Virus record (IMG/VR): IMGVR_UViG_3300007351_000366
Location: 1 to 46,918 of that record
Reading direction: 5' to 3' (one strand)
DNA length: 46,918 nucleotides
DNA from: a virus
Shown: one piece after another, positions 1 to 7,956 of the stretch
Numbering within the stretch: the stretch's first letter is position 1
How the letters are laid out: each line of letters opens with the position of its first letter
The notes under the pieces: model-generated
Database searches by the model: none
Told to the model about the DNA's origin: nothing
The model's input: only the letters and a program-made list of their open reading frames with translations
Position numbers and translations under genes: made by a program

Positions 1-1
1 G

Positions 2-1939
2 ATGCCAACCACCAAGGCGGGGATTACGTCTTATCTGACTTCTACGGCCTACGGGGTGGGCCGGGTGAAGGCGGCGGCGATTTATGATGAGCTGGGCGAA
101 AACTGCCTGGATACCATCCAAAGGGAGGGCCCTGGCTGTCTGCTGAAGGTTAAGGGGATTACCCCGGAAATGGCAGAGGAAATTCACAAACACTTAACCG
201 CTAACAGTGTAGTTGCTGAATTGTCCGCGCTAATCTGCCGCGAAGGGGTTACCCCAAACCTGGCAGTTAAGATATATAATGCTTTTGGGCAGGATGCGGT
301 CAAAACGGTCAAGGAAAATCCGTTTGTGTTGGCTGACCATATCCACGGAGTAGGTTTTAAGCTGGCTGACAAAGTAGCCTACTCCGTGGGCATCCTCCCT
401 AATGACCCGCACAGGATTGAGGCAGCGATTGAATTTGCCCTCAAAGAAGCGCAGAATGATGGACATTGTTATCTTAGGCCCAGGGATATTGTACCGGCGG
501 TACTGAAACTATGTGGCAAAGCCAGCGGGGTTGATGTTGGCGATGTTGCCCAAGCCAATGCTAAAATTATCCGGGATGAACGCTGTATCCGGGAAGGTGA
601 CTGTATTTACCCTGTCAAGATGTATGAAGCAGAAGTCAGTCTGGCTAACCGGATACGGGCACTGAACCGGCAAAACAAAATTGAAGTACCGGAACTCAGC
701 TTGAAGATTGTTCAATTAGAACAATCCATCAATGTTAAATATGCCACTGAACAGGTAAAAGCGATCAAAACATCGTTAAAAGCTTCCCTCAGTATTATAA
801 CCGGGGGTCCGGGTACTGGCAAAAGTACTGTTATTAATGGGATTGTCTCAATCTACAAAGACATGTATCCTGATAAACCTATTTACCTTGCAGCCCCTAC
901 CGGGCGGGCGGCAAAAAGGATTACCGAAACAACGGGGCAGGAAGGGTTAACTTTGCACCGGTTACTGAAATATATCCCGGAATGCGGGTTCCAGCATAAT
1001 GAGTTGAATCCGCTGGAACCGGGATTACTGGTTGTGGATGAGTATTCAATGGCAGACGTAGAGCTGTCAGATAGTCTTTTCAGGGCGTTAAAGCTTGATA
1101 TGCAGGTTATTCTTGTTGGGGATGTGGATCAGTTACCGAGTGTGGGGCCGGGCAGTGTTTTGCGGGATTGCATTTCCTCCGAGGAAATTCCCACGGTGTT
1201 CTTGGAGTATAATTACCGGCAGGCGCAGGGCAGTAAGATTGCGTACTATGCTCACCAGATACGCCACGGGCTGGAAATACCGTTATATGAGCAGTTTAAT
1301 GATTATGTTTGCCGGATAGTGGATGATGCTGACGGTGTGGCCGGGTGGGTAGAAACCGAGATTAGGAACGCTGTTTTGAGCGGCCTGGGGATTATGGGCT
1401 TCCAGGTATTGTGTCCGATGCGAAAGGGGTCGGCCGGAGTCAATAAGCTGAATGATTTAATCCGGGATATCGTGAATCCGGAATCGCCGGAAAACAAGAC
1501 CAAGAGTTTTTACCGGATCAAGGATAAGGTCATGGTAATCCGGAACGATTATACTAAGCTGGTTTTTAACGGTGATATTGGACAGATAGTTGCCACCGGG
1601 GAAGAACCTGACAAATCCGGGGGGAACGTTGAAGGGGTATATATCAACTTTGGTAACGGGACCGACATCTTTTTTCCGTATGATGATTTAGACGAAGTAG
1701 TATTGGCCTATGCCAGCACAATTCATAAGAGCCAGGGTTCAGAATTTCCGCTGGTGATTATGCCAATTGTCAACCAGCACTATATCATGCTTCAGCGGAA
1801 CCTAATCTATACCGGCATTACAAGGGCCAAGAACAAGCTGGTATTAATCTGCCAGCCGGAAGCCGTGAACCGGGCCATTAATAATGACCGGATAGCGGAA
1901 CGGCACAGCAGGCTGAAAGAGAGGTTGAAGGGAGAATGA
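2..1939 (+). CDS. recD2: RecD2-like ATP-dependent DNA helicase, probably 5'-truncated by the window edge
   Basis: Superfamily 1B 5'-3' DNA helicase of the RecD/TraA type, expected to act in phage recombination or replication. The N-terminal part carries helix-hairpin-helix repeats (around residues 12-65). The ATPase shows Walker A GGPGTGKST at residues 268-276, Walker B VVDE with D346-E347, and a C-terminal UvrD_C_2 motif with STIHKSQGSEF near residue 580. Family members have about 90 more residues (an OB-like domain) before the helix-hairpin-helix part. Here the first Met lies at base 2, its second codon aligns with the middle of family proteins, and no ribosome site is visible, so the true start is probably upstream of the window. 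The stop overlaps the next start (ATGA). Identity is sure; only the 5' end is uncertain. Confidence 0.93.
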   Translation: MPTTKAGITSYLTSTAYGVGRVKAAAIYDELGENCLDTIQREGPGCLLKVKGITPEMAEEIHKHLTANSVVAELSALICREGVTPNLAVKIYNAFGQDAVKTVKENPFVLADHIHGVGFKLADKVAYSVGILPNDPHRIEAAIEFALKEAQNDGHCYLRPRDIVPAVLKLCGKASGVDVGDVAQANAKIIRDERCIREGDCIYPVKMYEAEVSLANRIRALNRQNKIEVPELSLKIVQLEQSINVKYATEQVKAIKTSLKASLSIITGGPGTGKSTVINGIVSIYKDMYPDKPIYLAAPTGRAAKRITETTGQEGLTLHRLLKYIPECGFQHNELNPLEPGLLVVDEYSMADVELSDSLFRALKLDMQVILVGDVDQLPSVGPGSVLRDCISSEEIPTVFLEYNYRQAQGSKIAYYAHQIRHGLEIPLYEQFNDYVCRIVDDADGVAGWVETEIRNAVLSGLGIMGFQVLCPMRKGSAGVNKLNDLIRDIVNPESPENKTKSFYRIKDKVMVIRNDYTKLVFNGDIGQIVATGEEPDKSGGNVEGVYINFGNGTDIFFPYDDLDEVVLAYASTIHKSQGSEFPLVIMPIVNQHYIMLQRNLIYTGITRAKNKLVLICQPEAVNRAINNDRIAERHSRLKERLKGE

Positions 1940-2205
1940 CAATATTCACCGACAGCCTCGGACACCTAATAACAGATGGAGATGTTGAAGAGCTTCATCG
2001 GTTTGCCGTCGAAGGGTTGGGATTAAAAAGAAAATGGTTTCAGAATAAGCCTGGCTATCCGCACTATGACCTAACAACTGAGAACGCAAAGCGCAGAGCA
2101 ATTGAAGCCGGGGCAATATTAATCAGCCCTAAGAAACTGGTTAAGAAGTTGCCTGAAGGAGGGGATCGCAACCATGCCAAAAGTCACCTTAACCGAACTG
2201 AATGA
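1936..2205 (+). CDS. DUF4031 family protein
   Basis: This 89-residue protein matches the DUF4031 pattern: a leading strand MTIFTDSLGHL, then EELHRFA, then the signature WFQNKPGYPHYDLT (residues about 34-47), then a basic tail with ISPKKLVKKL. The biochemical function of the family is unknown. The ATG start overlaps the RecD-like stop in an ATGA arrangement and is preceded by GAAGGGAGA, so it is translationally coupled to the helicase. DUF4031 genes are common in phages and actinobacteria; here the placement suggests a role in DNA metabolism, but that is inference. Confidence 0.8.
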   Translation: MTIFTDSLGHLITDGDVEELHRFAVEGLGLKRKWFQNKPGYPHYDLTTENAKRRAIEAGAILISPKKLVKKLPEGGDRNHAKSHLNRTE

Positions 2206-2455
2206 AGCTCGTGACGAAGTATTCAGGGCCAGGGCCGCTTTTGATCAGGCCGAACCCGAGTTTGTTGATACTGCGACATTACAGGTCGCAGCTGCTCAAG
2301 AAAAATTTAATACGTTAATCCGGTTAGCCAAGCAACAAACCTTGGCAGAGCTTTTCCCGCCGGAACAACCGGTTCCAAATAAACCTAAACGACTGTTTTT
2401 GAAATGTCTTAGCTTTTTACCTCATGTTCATCAACCCACAGATTTATCCAATTAA
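2174..2455 (+). CDS. Small helical protein, DUF2508-like
   Basis: A 93-residue protein that starts inside the previous gene (32-base overlap) behind a good ribosome site, AGGAGGGG, 8 bases from the ATG. Residues 5-55 form two predicted helices with the spacing LNEARDEVFRARAAFD...VDTATLQVAAAQEKFNTL. This resembles the small DUF2508/YaaL family of Firmicutes (pattern ELxxAkxEWxxAxxxFxxvxdpdLIDxAiyxlxAAexrY). Residues 60-93 are proline-rich and look disordered. The family assignment is by eye and moderate; the function is unknown. Confidence 0.6.
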   Translation: MPKVTLTELNEARDEVFRARAAFDQAEPEFVDTATLQVAAAQEKFNTLIRLAKQQTLAELFPPEQPVPNKPKRLFLKCLSFLPHVHQPTDLSN

Positions 2456-2553
2456 CTTTTTTTAGCTCCACTCACTCATAAATAATAACCAAAAATGAAG
2501 CGGGGTGATGTTTTGAACAACGGCAGGCCCCCTCCATAAAGGAGTTGAGTATT

Positions 2554-2799
2554 TTGCCAAACACAAGAGAATATTGCAGTCAAAAAGTTAGTCACTGTTA
2601 TGTTTCCGAGGCCAAGGACGGCGGGTTATTTATTGAGCCGAGTTACAATATAGCGTTTTCGCAGGCCATAAAGGACCATATTCCAAAAGAACGCCGTAGA
2701 TGGGAACCTGATTTAAGGAGGTGGTACATTTCGCCGCAATACAGGCGGCAGGCCATGATTGATGTTAAAGCCTTTTTTGAGAAGGTAATAGAAACGTAG
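2554..2799 (+). CDS. Small protein with HARP-like W-x-P...RRWY motif
   Basis: An 81-residue protein. I place the start at TTG 2554 because AAAGGAG (2538-2544) lies 9 bases upstream; the in-frame TTG at 2545 directly abuts that site and is unlikely. The core (residues about 40-75) reads IKDHIPKERRRWEPDLRRWY and then a helix ending VKAFF. This resembles the HARP-type domain that precedes SNF2 ATPases (RxWDPxxKxWxxP) and is also found as a stand-alone domain in phages. DNA-structure binding is therefore plausible but not shown. No helicase is fused to it here. Confidence 0.6.
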   Translation: MPNTREYCSQKVSHCYVSEAKDGGLFIEPSYNIAFSQAIKDHIPKERRRWEPDLRRWYISPQYRRQAMIDVKAFFEKVIET

Positions 2800-2818
2800 A
2801 GGGGGAGGTTGAAATGTA

Positions 2819-2998
2819 ATGCCAAAGCTGCCTAAAGGTTATTATGTTGTAGTCGTTTTACCGAGTAAAAGGCAACGGGTTATCCTGTCTTTTGCCTGTG
2901 GTCGTGACAGGGAAGATTTTTTAAAAGCCTTAAACAAGGCACAGGAAGCACGGGAACATGGCACGGTAAGGATTGACCTGTGGTCATTTAAAGATTGA
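2819..2998 (+). CDS. Small hypothetical protein, 59 aa
   Basis: A short gene with ATG at 2819 preceded by GGGGGAGG about 10 bases upstream. The product begins MPKLPKGYYVVVVLPSKRQR and ends RIDLWSFKD, with one cysteine and a central basic helix (DREDFLKALNKAQEAREH). The stop overlaps the region just before the next gene. The ribosome site and tight packing support it as a real gene; I do not recognise the family. Confidence 0.6.
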   Translation: MPKLPKGYYVVVVLPSKRQRVILSFACGRDREDFLKALNKAQEAREHGTVRIDLWSFKD

Positions 2999-3012
2999 GA
3001 GGGGGATTGTTT

Positions 3013-3345
3013 ATGCCGGAAAAACGTGTTGAACTACAACTTAACACTATGAGCGGGGGAGCGCTCGAAGAAGATTTTCAGGGGGCATTAAAAAACGTAC
3101 TGTCGAAACTGGGTGATGGGGAGAAGGGGACCATTACAATAACGATCGATGTACAGCGGAGCAAAGGAACAAGTACTGCGGCGGTTGTATCGTATAAACT
3201 TAAGCATGCCACGCCGCCCAAGGCCAAGGCCGACCTTTGCTACTTTGACAATGACTTTAACTGTAAGGTCGACCACGCGCCGGAAAAGCAGGATAATCTC
3301 CGGCAACTTAAAATTGCGGAAGGGGGACTGTTGAGCAATGAGTGA
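3013..3345 (+). CDS. Phage early protein resembling the family annotated as replication terminator protein
   Basis: A 110-residue product from ATG 3013, chosen because GAGAGGGGGA (2997-3006) sits 6-8 bases upstream; a TTG at 2995 would overlap the previous stop but lacks a site. The sequence has LNTMSGGALEEDFQGALKNVLSKL, a GTITITIDV strand, and a tail with DLCYFDNDFNCK. This order (GALxxxF helix, then alternating beta strands ITITI) resembles a family common in Firmicutes phages that databases label replication terminator protein, although a terminator role is not established. It overlaps the next gene by 8 bases and probably works with it. Confidence 0.6.
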   Translation: MPEKRVELQLNTMSGGALEEDFQGALKNVLSKLGDGEKGTITITIDVQRSKGTSTAAVVSYKLKHATPPKAKADLCYFDNDFNCKVDHAPEKQDNLRQLKIAEGGLLSNE

Positions 3346-4246
3346 TATGGATAATGTAACAGGCAATGTTTTTGATGATGAGCTGACCGCTGAGGAGCAG
3401 GTTTATGCCGAAGAAACCGGGGCAGATATGGAGAAGGAAGCTCCAGCCACTGAAATGGACGATGAAGAGGCCGAACTCCATAACTTCAGACAACAGAGGG
3501 AAATTGCGCAAATGCTGTGTGAAATATATAACGCTGTCCATGGCCTGCCGGCACGGAAGCAAAGCAAAGATATTACTATCCGGAAACAGAATTTGCCAAT
3601 TCCGTATGTTTATGAAGGTCAGCAGTATGCCTTGGCATCTATTGAGGCCGTTGCCCAGTTGGTTAAGATTAAGGGCAGCCAGGAACGCACAGTCATTATC
3701 TACAGCGAAGAAGGGGTCAAGGTTGTGCTGGATGATACTGTCCAGCACAGAACGCAGGATACAGCCAGGTTTTCTTTTGAATATTCGGATGAATGGAACG
3801 AATGGCGCTGGTTTGTATCAAATAACCAAATCAGTCAAAAGGATTTTGTTGATTTCCTGCGCAAACGGGATATGTATGAAGTTACAGGCGGAGACGAATT
3901 GATTGCCAAAATTCAAAACCTCAAAATAGCAACTGAGATTGTCGGGGACTTTACTTATGATGACAATAACAATGTTTCCGTCATGATTAAAATCAGGGAC
4001 AAAGAACAGGCTGTCAAGTTGCCCAGGGAAATTGAAGTGTGGTTTCCGCTTGTCAGGAATACAGGCAACCGTTTTAACTTAAAATTTGACCTGGAACTGT
4101 TTAAACCGAAGGCAGAAAACGAGAAACCGTATTTTACCTTAACCTGTAACAATTTTGACAAGAATTACCGCAGAGCCGTAGAAGCGGAAATCAAAAAACT
4201 GAAAGACATGCTGCCTGAACATCTTATCCTGGCCGGTAAGTTTTAA
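3338..4246 (+). CDS. DUF2303 family phage protein (YfdQ-like)
   Basis: A 302-residue protein typical in length for DUF2303. Residues 1-50 are very acidic and likely disordered. The conserved body starts at about residue 85 with RKQNLPIPYVYEGQ, then SIEAVAQLVK. The middle has FSFEYSDEWNEWRWF and SQKDFVDFLRKR, both characteristic of the family, and the C-terminal half is beta-rich. DUF2303 genes sit in early phage operons; no biochemical function is established. The ATG lies about 12 bases after GGAAGGGGG. It is the last gene before a hairpin at 4281-4305. Confidence 0.85.
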   Translation: MSDMDNVTGNVFDDELTAEEQVYAEETGADMEKEAPATEMDDEEAELHNFRQQREIAQMLCEIYNAVHGLPARKQSKDITIRKQNLPIPYVYEGQQYALASIEAVAQLVKIKGSQERTVIIYSEEGVKVVLDDTVQHRTQDTARFSFEYSDEWNEWRWFVSNNQISQKDFVDFLRKRDMYEVTGGDELIAKIQNLKIATEIVGDFTYDDNNNVSVMIKIRDKEQAVKLPREIEVWFPLVRNTGNRFNLKFDLELFKPKAENEKPYFTLTCNNFDKNYRRAVEAEIKKLKDMLPEHLILAGKF

Positions 4247-4280
4247 TTACTGCACAAAGACATAACTGAAGCACATAGTT

Positions 4281-4305
4281 AAGCCGGGCGCCTAACCCGG
4301 CTTTT
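4281..4305 (+). terminator. Short hairpin, likely weak intrinsic terminator
   Basis: AAGCCGGG (4281-4288) pairs perfectly with CCCGGCTT (4296-4303) across a 7-base loop, followed only by a TTTT run. It lies 35 bases after the DUF2303 gene. The short T run suggests partial termination, with read-through into the primase gene. Confidence 0.55.
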
Positions 4306-4331
4306 AGCCCTAATCTGAGGGGTGAATAAAT

Positions 4332-7211
4332 TTGGCAAACGATTTAGACAACATCGTATCACAGATTGATATGCCACAGTGGTTTGAAATGCACGGGCTC
4401 AAAATTGTTAAGCGCAAGGGCAAGTCCTGGTCCTCTATGTGCCCCTTCTGCCATGACCCGAAGCATTTTTCTTTGAATCCGCAGACCGGCCTTTGGAAGT
4501 GCTGGAAGTGCAATGAGTCAGGGAATGCTATAACCTTCTATGCTAAGATCAAGAACACGGATAACAAGGCTGCGGTCAGCGCCATGAAAAAGATGCTCGG
4601 GATAGAGGATGAACCAAAACCAAAGAAGCCACGCAAAAAGAAGTCTCCGGAAGAACAGAAACCGGTTGACCTGCCGGATATCACGAAGCAGATCTACGAG
4701 AAGTTTTTCAGCCTGTTGCCACTGACCGACAAACACCGGGAAGAGTTTAAAGCCAAGCGGGGTTTTACAGATGCAACCATAAACCTGCTCCGATACCGGT
4801 CGGGCGGGGAGCATGTTGTAAGTATCGTTGACAAGCTCCGGGCAGAGTTTTCCAAAGAAGATATGCTAAATTCCGGGATCATCAAAAAAGCAAACAATGC
4901 AGTTATCATCGAAGAACAACTGCTGCAGGACGTTCCACTAATCCCATACATAAACGAGGAAAATATTATTTATCATGTCCGACCGCACAAGATAGGGTTT
5001 GAGAATTTTCCGGCACACCTGTACTGCTCCTTCCTCCTGAACGGCAAAGACCCCAAACACGTTGTGTTGACAGAGGGCGAATTTAAGGCTGGTGCCCTCC
5101 TGCAGTGGGGCATACCGGCCCTGGCTGAACCTGGTATATCATCTTTTGGCCGGAACCTGTTCGACCGCCTGGTAACGACCCTGCGCAAGCTCGGTGTGGA
5201 AGAAGCCACGGTTATTTTCGATAACGAAGTCAAGGATAATCCGGCCTACCCAAACTATAAGCCCCGGGCAGATAAAAGGTATGACACCCAGTTTTGGGCC
5301 TATATCACAGCCTATAACCTGAATAATGCAGGAATTTCGGCACAGGTGGGGACGCTGCCGGACGAATGGCGGGTTGATGGTAAGATCGATTTTGATATGG
5401 CCCTGGCCCAGGGGCACACCCGGGAGGAAATACTGGCGGTTATTAATGCTGCAATATCTCCAGAGGATTATTTAGTCCAGTTACCTGATGAAGCACTACG
5501 CATCATTAAGCGGAAAAAGGAGCGTTTTTTCGCCGGGACACTACCCATTAAGCGGGAGTTTAACCAATATGTCGTAACAAAAAAAACCCGGTCAGGCGGC
5601 GAGGAATATGACCAGATAATCTCCAACTTTGTTATCAATATCCGGTCAAGTTTTCATACTCCTTCCGGAGTAATCCGGAATGTTGAATTTGTGAACAAAC
5701 ATAATGAACGGTCAGAAATATTTACCATGGACCCCGGAGACATGGCAGGGCTCGATAGTTTCAAAAAGTTCTGCCTGGGCAAAGGGAATTATTTATTCAA
5801 AGGCCGAGCTGAAGATCTGAGTCTGATTTGGGAATATGAATTTATGCGGGACACGGGCGAAATTATCTACATGCCGGAGAAAATCGGGTACCTGGACAAT
5901 GGCCTTTGGCTTTTCGGCAATATGGCCATCAAAAAGGGTGAAGTTAAGTACCCGGACAATGACGGGATAATATGGCTATCAGGCAAAGGATATAAGCCTC
6001 AGAGCCTTCAAATCGGGGCCAGGGGTGAGCCGGTGGAGGATGTTATCCCAAGCCTTTACGAAGGTGAAGTCGATATTAGAGACATAGCCAGGAAGCTTTA
6101 TAACACGGTTGGTGGGTACGAGGCTTACATGGCTATAGGATGGGTTATTGGAACTATCTTTTCAAAAGACATCTTTGCCCGGTACAAGCTGTACCCAATA
6201 TTGTTCCCGCACGGAAAAAGAGAATCAGGCAAAAGTACATTTATGCGCTGGATACAGGCTTTTTTCGGGACCGAATCGGAGGGGGTTGCTGTTGGTGACA
6301 CAACTACGGCGAATTACATCGCACGGATATTATCATATTACAGCAGTCTCGGTGTCTGGTTTGATGAGTACCGTAATGAAACTAAAGTCATTCAAAAGGA
6401 CGGGTTTTTTAGATCAGCTTATAACCGGCAACTCAGCGGCAAGGGTACCGCCACTGCATTTCAAACACGAGGATTTACCGTTAATTCTACTGTGTCCATT
6501 TCGGGCGAAGAGTTACCCAGAGATAATGGCCTGTTTACGCGTCTTGTTCCTCTCCAAATCAGCACGAATAAAAGAAAAAGCACTAACGCGGATTCTCAGT
6601 TTGAATGGATCAATAAGCATTGTCAAAAATTCAGCGGTTTTGTGCGATACCTCATCGTCAATTATGACAGGTTGCTGCCCACCGTTCTTGAGCGAATATC
6701 CGGACTTAAAAAGTTTCTTACAGCCCTTGACATATCCGACAGAACCGCAGAAAACTGGGCCATTTGCGCCGGGGCGTTCGAAGCAGCAGTGTTTGAAGAT
6801 GATACGTTTATCGAATGGGTTGAGATTTCCTGCCAGGAAATTAGGCAGACCGGTGAGCAGGAGCACATGCTGAATCAGTTCTGGGATGATGTCCATTACA
6901 TGTTTGTTGAAGGGCAGCTCGGAGAAAATTATCTTAAGGTATCCGGAGACAGGCTGTATATTTGGCCCAAAGGTTTATATGAAGCGTGGACTATCCATTA
7001 CCGTAAAAAGACCGGCCGGGAACCATTTGATTATACTTCAATCATGCAGTATCTAAAGGATGAACAGTATTATCTGCCGGTGACTAAAACTATCAGAATG
7101 GGGCAGGGGCCCTGTCGGGTTATAGGTGTGGATATAAACAGTGCAACGGAGACAATTAAGGAACTGACGGAGAGAATCAGGGCCAAATATCCGCCTTCAA
7201 TGGATTTGTAA
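4332..7211 (+). CDS. Primase-helicase (CHC2 zinc finger, TOPRIM, ATPase)
   Basis: A 959-residue replication protein. Zinc-finger cysteines are C37, C40, C57 and C60 in a CHC2-like setting (MCPFC...LWKCWKC). A TOPRIM region follows at about residues 240-300, with LTEGEFKAGAL for the catalytic glutamate and VIFDNEV for the acidic pair. The C-terminal ATPase has Walker A HGKRESGKST at 627-636 and Walker B WFDEYRN with D678-E679. It should synthesise primers and unwind DNA at the phage origin. The start is TTG 4332 behind GAGGGGTG. The stop codon itself lies inside the first TGTAACA element of the repeat region, so the gene abuts the proposed origin. Confidence 0.9.
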   Translation: MANDLDNIVSQIDMPQWFEMHGLKIVKRKGKSWSSMCPFCHDPKHFSLNPQTGLWKCWKCNESGNAITFYAKIKNTDNKAAVSAMKKMLGIEDEPKPKKPRKKKSPEEQKPVDLPDITKQIYEKFFSLLPLTDKHREEFKAKRGFTDATINLLRYRSGGEHVVSIVDKLRAEFSKEDMLNSGIIKKANNAVIIEEQLLQDVPLIPYINEENIIYHVRPHKIGFENFPAHLYCSFLLNGKDPKHVVLTEGEFKAGALLQWGIPALAEPGISSFGRNLFDRLVTTLRKLGVEEATVIFDNEVKDNPAYPNYKPRADKRYDTQFWAYITAYNLNNAGISAQVGTLPDEWRVDGKIDFDMALAQGHTREEILAVINAAISPEDYLVQLPDEALRIIKRKKERFFAGTLPIKREFNQYVVTKKTRSGGEEYDQIISNFVINIRSSFHTPSGVIRNVEFVNKHNERSEIFTMDPGDMAGLDSFKKFCLGKGNYLFKGRAEDLSLIWEYEFMRDTGEIIYMPEKIGYLDNGLWLFGNMAIKKGEVKYPDNDGIIWLSGKGYKPQSLQIGARGEPVEDVIPSLYEGEVDIRDIARKLYNTVGGYEAYMAIGWVIGTIFSKDIFARYKLYPILFPHGKRESGKSTFMRWIQAFFGTESEGVAVGDTTTANYIARILSYYSSLGVWFDEYRNETKVIQKDGFFRSAYNRQLSGKGTATAFQTRGFTVNSTVSISGEELPRDNGLFTRLVPLQISTNKRKSTNADSQFEWINKHCQKFSGFVRYLIVNYDRLLPTVLERISGLKKFLTALDISDRTAENWAICAGAFEAAVFEDDTFIEWVEISCQEIRQTGEQEHMLNQFWDDVHYMFVEGQLGENYLKVSGDRLYIWPKGLYEAWTIHYRKKTGREPFDYTSIMQYLKDEQYYLPVTKTIRMGQGPCRVIGVDINSATETIKELTERIRAKYPPSMDL

Positions 7212-7569
7212 CATGGGGATGTTACAAATGTTACAGGTTTGTTACAGGGCTGTTACAGCCTAAAACCATATAAATCAAGGGTTCGCAGGGGGTGTAACAT
7301 TTGTAACATGTTTTGAAGGACAAAAATTTCTTGGCAACTTATAGGGCATGTCCAAAACAAATAAAATAAACTTTGTTAAATTGTAAAAATAAATATATAC
7401 CCCCAAAAAAGATGTTACAAATGTTACAGATACCCTGGTTGGGTATATAAACATAGAAACATCAACCATTTAAACCTGTAACATTGATTCTATGTTTCTG
7501 TAACAAATGTAACATGCCATTAGTGAAAGTGTTTAATATAAGTATTTTTAAGAGCATGATGATGTTACA
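7207..7569. repeat. TGTWACA repeat array, candidate replication origin, partition site or operator array
   Basis: Thirteen exact copies of TGTTACA or TGTAACA start at 7207, 7220, 7229, 7240, 7251, 7293, 7302, 7413, 7422, 7477, 7499, 7508 and 7563. Four pairs have a 9-bp period and form 16-bp units: TGTTACAAATGTTACA at 7220-7235 and 7413-7428, its reverse complement at 7293-7308, and TGTAACAAATGTAACA at 7499-7514. Between them is a very AT-rich stretch (about 7350-7400) that could be an unwinding element. The whole 415-base gap between the primase stop and the next gene has no coding capacity. The position after a primase-helicase and before a small DNA-binding protein fits iterons or a centromere. 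Confidence 0.8.
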
Positions 7570-7607
7570 AAGAGTTAGTTACCAATAAAAACCAGTAGGG
7601 GTATATA
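7394..7607. repeat. Second repeat family, TATATACCC / GGGTATATA, three copies
   Basis: TATATACCC occurs at 7394-7402 and its reverse complement GGGTATATA at 7441-7449 and 7599-7607. The middle copy is also one arm of a dyad ATACCC-N5-GGGTAT (7430-7446). These sites alternate with the TGTWACA units in the same intergenic region, which suggests that a second protein binds here or that they mark an unwinding or entry site. Confidence 0.5.
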
Positions 7608-7626
7608 TAGCATGGTTTATTTTGGC

Positions 7627-7875
7627 TTATCCCAGTCCTATTAAGAGGTTTTGGTATTTTTTAATAAGACGCTTATGATAATATTCGGTTAGTTCATTAA
7701 CAATTTGAGATATTTTTTCTTCGTTAAATTCCTCGTGATTGGTTTTAATATAATCTGCAATACCTTTTTTAAAAAGAATAATTACCTCATCATAGCTTAA
7801 ACCAAAATCTCTGATAAGTTTTATTATCTCCTGTTCTTCCTTTGTAACCCTTAACACGACATCTTTTTTTGACAT
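7627..7875 (-). CDS. Small ribbon-helix-helix (CopG/Arc-like) DNA-binding protein
   Basis: An 82-residue protein on the opposite strand to its neighbours. Residues 4-12 (DVVLRVTKE) form the beta strand, about 13-25 helix A, and about 29-45 helix B (SYDEVIILFKKGIADYI), the classic ribbon-helix-helix order. Residues 50-82 form a basic C-terminal helix. Such dimers bind short repeated DNA sites. The TGTWACA array lies downstream of its stop, and three more copies lie directly upstream of its start (7897-7927), so self-repression plus binding of the array is the simplest reading. The ribosome site AAGGAGG lies 9-10 bases before the ATG. Confidence 0.75.
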   Translation of the reverse strand: MSKKDVVLRVTKEEQEIIKLIRDFGLSYDEVIILFKKGIADYIKTNHEEFNEEKISQIVNELTEYYHKRLIKKYQNLLIGLG

Positions 7876-7898
7876 CTAACCGGCCTCCTTAATATTTG
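7869..7898 (+). promoter_or_regulatory. Possible rightward promoter, TTGACA -35 with weak -10
   Basis: TTGACA at 7869-7874 is followed after 18 bases by TATTTG (7893-7898). The first TGTTACA element of the operator cluster overlaps the proposed -10. It would drive the + strand genes from 7957. The -35 is perfect but the -10 is poor, so the call is tentative. Confidence 0.35.
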
Positions 7899-7927
7899 TT
7901 ACATATATTGTAACAAATAATGTAACA
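7897..7927. promoter_or_regulatory. Three phased TGTWACA operator-like sites between divergent genes
   Basis: TGTTACA at 7897-7903, TGTAACA at 7909-7915 and TGTAACA at 7921-7927 start exactly 12 bases apart, in the 81-base gap between the ribbon-helix-helix gene and the rightward gene at 7957. The same heptamer makes up the large array on the other side of the regulator gene. The regular phasing and placement fit a self-regulatory operator controlling both directions. Confidence 0.65.
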
Positions 7928-7956
7928 AATAGCAATATGAAAAGGGGTGGAAACCT

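Noticed and set aside
2495-2539. 14-codon ORF before the HARP-like gene as a leader peptide
   Set aside because: It has an ATG but no clear regulatory hairpin or codon pattern; too short to support.
3405-3902. 165-codon frame inside the DUF2303 gene
   Set aside because: Overlaps a recognised family in another frame and has no Shine-Dalgarno sequence; the product composition is typical of an unused frame.
6148-6873. 241-codon + strand frame inside the primase-helicase gene
   Set aside because: It overlaps the strongly conserved ATPase region, has no ribosome site, and its product is rich in Ser, Arg, Leu and Cys with no motif, as expected for a shadow frame.
7207-7930. TGTWACA repeats as a CRISPR array
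   Set aside because: The units are only 7 to 16 bases, spacing is irregular and short, orientation varies, and no cas gene is nearby.
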